Part shown: positions 5,511 through 7,570 of the stretch, one piece after another | Numbering within the stretch: the stretch's first letter is position 1 | Layout of the letters: every line of letters starts with the position of its first letter | Position numbers and translations under genes: made by a program | DNA from: Clostridia bacterium | GTDB lineage: Bacteria > Bacillota_A > Clostridia > Christensenellales > CAG-138 | Assembly (NCBI GenBank): GCA_017394605.1 | Contig: JAFPXU010000081.1 | Span: 1-7,570 of the forward strand | Length of the DNA stretch: 7,570 nucleotides | Direction: 5' to 3' | The notes under the pieces: generated by a model | What the model was told of the DNA's origin: nothing | The model's input: the letters and a program-made list of their open reading frames with translations, nothing else | The model's database searches: none

Positions 5511-5591
5511 TTAAACACCTCTTCCTTTTCTTCAGCAGGTATTACCCAGGTTCTTATTCAACGCATCATGATGACCAAACGCCTATCGGTA

Positions 5592-6395
5592 TCAGCAATC
5601 CGGATGTACGGTGATGGTCTGTCCCGTGTGCCGCACGGCGTTCCAGAACGTCTCGCTGCCGATCAGGGTGAAATCGCGCTCAAGATCGAGACCGCGGTGC
5701 ATGCGCATGACGCTCAGGAGGACGATGACGGCGAGAAGATGTTTGCAGAGACCGGGGTAGGGGCAATCGCAGTATGCTTCCCGCAGGACGTTCCCGCTCA
5801 GCCGGAAATCGATCTCGTACCATTTTGTCCCGTGGACGAACGCCTTGCCGACGCCGTTGCGTACGGATACGTATCCGATCTTTCCATCCTGGCAGTATTT
5901 GACCGCGCGCTGCATAACGGAAGGATCATATCCGTCCGCAGAGGTCGGATCATCCATGGAGATCTCGTATCCGTCACCGAAGATGATCTCTCCGCCCTCC
6001 GTCTCATCCTGCGGGGGAAGGACCCATTTGCGGAAGTCTTCCGGGGATACGGCGTCCGCGTCGTAGCTGCACATCATATCGCCCTTGTTTTCATAGGTCC
6101 CGAGTACAGGGGTCTGCGCGACGGAGAGCACTTTTTCGTAGTCGGAAAGACGGATCCGGAATTTTGTCGTAAGAGACTCGACGTATCCGACCTTGCCCGA
6201 CAGTTTCCCGGATACGAACACCCGGTCGCCTATGTTCAGATCGAACCGGTCGTTGTAATACGTCAGCGTGCGCCCGCCTTCCTCAAAGCTGACGGAAACA
6301 AGGGAACGGACGGGGGACGGTTCCGTAATGACGGTCCCTCTCTGCTGCTTTTCTTCCGCTTTCGGTTCTTCCTGGCCAAATCCTACGATCCGCAT
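5592..6395 (-). CDS. SWIM zinc-finger domain protein
   Basis: A 267-residue protein of unknown role. Residues about 30-95 look beta-rich (VSVSFEEGGRTLTYYNDRF, GDRVFVSGKLSGKVGYVESL), like a small barrel. Residues about 160-240 carry the SWIM module: strands KIGYVSVRNGVGKAFVHGTKWYEIDFRLSGNVLREAYCDC, then the metal ligands Cys209, Cys211, Cys217 and His219 in CDCPYPGLCKHL, then a hydrophobic helix LLAVIVLL. The gap between the two ligand pairs is only five residues, a very compact SWIM. SWIM domains bind nucleic acid or protein and often sit in helicases or recombination factors; here no ATPase domain is attached. ATG 6395 has AGGAGG 9 nt upstream. It starts 17 nt after the stop of the 283-residue gene, so it is co-transcribed and last in its operon. 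Confidence 0.82.
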   Translation of the reverse strand: MRIVGFGQEEPKAEEKQQRGTVITEPSPVRSLVSVSFEEGGRTLTYYNDRFDLNIGDRVFVSGKLSGKVGYVESLTTKFRIRLSDYEKVLSVAQTPVLGTYENKGDMMCSYDADAVSPEDFRKWVLPPQDETEGGEIIFGDGYEISMDDPTSADGYDPSVMQRAVKYCQDGKIGYVSVRNGVGKAFVHGTKWYEIDFRLSGNVLREAYCDCPYPGLCKHLLAVIVLLSVMRMHRGLDLERDFTLIGSETFWNAVRHTGQTITVHPDC

Positions 6396-6412
6396 ATCTT
6401 TATCCCTCCTTC

Positions 6413-7264
6413 TTATGCTACTTCGGCGATTCGGTAATCGAATCCGTTTTCGTTGTAATCGATCGTCAGCATCCTCGCGTCATCCCCTGAGAGGTCCACG
6501 AATGCTCCGCAGATCCTGACCTCCACCTCTTCCGGATCGATGCTGACCAGTCGGTGCGTGTGTTCCGTAAACCGCGCCACCTTTTCATCGGAAGAGATGT
6601 CGAGATTGTTCAGGTATAATTCCAGATCCTCATCATGGTACAATTCGGTTCCGGATCCCATACCGGCCAGACCGCGAAGCACTTCTCCAAGATCGGGATC
6701 CGACGCCACGTCAAATGAAGCGTTTGCCGTGACGAGCATAGGCATACACAGTTCATCCCACGCACCTCCCGGGATGGCGGATACCTGTTTCAGGTCCACC
6801 GTTCCGGAATACGTTTTCCCGTTCCGCGTTCCGTATGCCGCCAGCGTGCCGGGGCAATCACCGTCGGCGGAGTACCATGCCGAATAGAAAACGCAAGAGG
6901 GGAATTCTTTTTCGGTTTCATCCGGATCTTTCATATATTCCATCAGGGGGAACGGTCCAACCGTGTCATACATGGACGATGAAAGCCGAGAGAAATAAGA
7001 ATAATGGACGGATATTTCGACATCCCTTGCCTTCAGCATGACGGAGAGCAGTTTACTGAATTCGTGGTCCGGATGGCTGCCCCTGAAGTTATATGCGACG
7101 CCGTCCGCCGTCATTTTCAGGTCCTGGATTTCGGCTTCGTCGATCAGCATCAGACCCGCCAGGGACAGGAGCTGTCCCTGCATGATGATCAGCGGGGCAG
7201 ATGGTTCGTGTGTTGTTTCTTTCTTTACCTGCAGATGTTCCTTAACGTTAAATGAAACGCTCAT
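6413..7264 (-). CDS. Hypothetical acidic protein, SWIM-operon member
   Basis: A 283-residue protein I do not recognise. It starts MSVSFNVKEHLQV, is rich in Asp and Glu, and lacks a signal peptide or clear membrane segments, so it is likely cytosolic. Visible pieces are a hydrophobic stretch PLIIMQGQLLSLAGLMLI (37-54), the motif YNFRGSHPDHEFSKLLSVML (about 70-90), a GTRNGKTYSGTVDL strand pair in the middle, and a C-terminal part ending ARMLTIDYNENGFDYRIAEVA. The mix of short strands and acidic loops suggests an alpha/beta fold of a partner protein rather than an enzyme; no catalytic motif is evident. ATG 7264 is chosen for AGGAG 8 nt upstream; the longer in-frame opening to 7486 overlaps the preceding gene. 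It lies 29 nt after that gene and 17 nt before the SWIM gene. Confidence 0.75.
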   Translation of the reverse strand: MSVSFNVKEHLQVKKETTHEPSAPLIIMQGQLLSLAGLMLIDEAEIQDLKMTADGVAYNFRGSHPDHEFSKLLSVMLKARDVEISVHYSYFSRLSSSMYDTVGPFPLMEYMKDPDETEKEFPSCVFYSAWYSADGDCPGTLAAYGTRNGKTYSGTVDLKQVSAIPGGAWDELCMPMLVTANASFDVASDPDLGEVLRGLAGMGSGTELYHDEDLELYLNNLDISSDEKVARFTEHTHRLVSIDPEEVEVRICGAFVDLSGDDARMLTIDYNENGFDYRIAEVA

Positions 7265-7293
7265 TGATTGTTCTCCTTTTCTGTGTGAATCCT

Positions 7294-7570
7294 TTATATC
7301 GCTTCCAGCATCATGTATGCCGCTGCCTGTTCCTTCGCGTACCGCCTTGCGTTCCGGATCCGCTCCTTGCCCGAGAAGATCGCTTTTTCGGAAATATCCT
7401 TCGCACGGCGTTCCGGCCTTGCTTCCTCTATGATCCGGCTGTAGACCGCGTCGTATTCGATCCGCTGGTCCTGTATGCAGTGACACCCGAGATAGGGATC
7501 GTAGCGGTTGACGAGGCGCTGGTCCTCGTAATCGGAGTAGCTGACCTCCACGACGGAGAGGATCGCGTCC
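7294..7570 (-). CDS. Hypothetical protein, C-terminal part (gene runs off right edge)
   Basis: The frame is open to the window edge (92 codons visible), so its start is outside; the GTG at 7551 has no good ribosome site and is not taken as the start. The visible part begins DAILSVVEVSYSDYEDQRLVNRYDPY and contains LGCHCIQDQ, with two close cysteines. It ends in a helical, basic segment (EEARPERRAKDISEKAIF, GKERIRNARRYAKEQAAAYMMLEAI). I cannot assign a family. It precedes the 283-residue gene by 29 nt on the same strand and is likely in the same operon. The composition matches the GC-rich flank, not the AT-rich middle block. Confidence 0.65.
   Translation of the reverse strand, partial: DAILSVVEVSYSDYEDQRLVNRYDPYLGCHCIQDQRIEYDAVYSRIIEEARPERRAKDISEKAIFSGKERIRNARRYAKEQAAAYMMLEAI

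Noticed and set aside
5568..6437. Plus-strand open frame of 289 codons antisense to the SWIM gene
   Set aside because: The minus-strand frame has a strong ribosome site and a recognisable SWIM motif; the plus frame has neither.
7265..7486. Longer start for the 283-residue protein
   Set aside because: The extension overlaps the preceding gene in another frame, and ATG 7264 has a clear AGGAG.

Overview
The window looks like chromosomal DNA of a fairly GC-rich member of the Clostridia (Lachnospiraceae/Oscillospiraceae-like gut or rumen Firmicutes). This rests on strong AGGAGG-type ribosome binding sites, a Gram-positive LexA-type repressor, and Fic, DUF1016 and Xre proteins of the kind common in that group. 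No rRNA, tRNA or CRISPR array is visible. The species assignment is inference.

Left part (1-2303), GC-rich. Two minus-strand genes form an SOS mutagenesis unit: a LexA-like autocleaving repressor (209-829), then the start of a Y-family, UmuC-like DNA polymerase that runs off the left edge. The repressor promoter carries two near-identical 14-bp palindromes (GGGGCAAAYGCCCC), one between -35 and -10 and one just past the expected transcription start. This is an unusual but convincing autoregulatory operator pair. Divergent from it, on the plus strand, are a flavodoxin (1087-1557) and a TMEM175-family membrane protein (1581-2303), probably co-transcribed. A long hairpin at 2338-2379 separates them from the next, convergent gene.

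Middle part (about 2400-5570), which becomes visibly AT-richer from about 3560. This is an accessory block, all on the minus strand: a DUF1016/YhcG-type PDDEXK nuclease (4306-5415), then an orphan HigA-like Xre regulator (3952-4260), a gene remnant and a terminator, and finally a class II Fic AMP-transferase with a C-terminal winged helix (2422-3561). The fic promoter is overlaid by two tandem copies of a roughly 51-bp palindromic element that look like operators. These three genes are typical of toxin-antitoxin or phage-defence neighbourhoods. Their cooperation is inferred, not shown.

Right part (5592-7570), GC-rich again. Three tightly spaced minus-strand genes: the 3' end of an unrecognised gene, an unrecognised acidic 283-residue protein, and a 267-residue protein with a compact SWIM zinc finger. 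They look like one operon of unknown function, and with the DUF1016-Xre pair they are the least explained part of the window.
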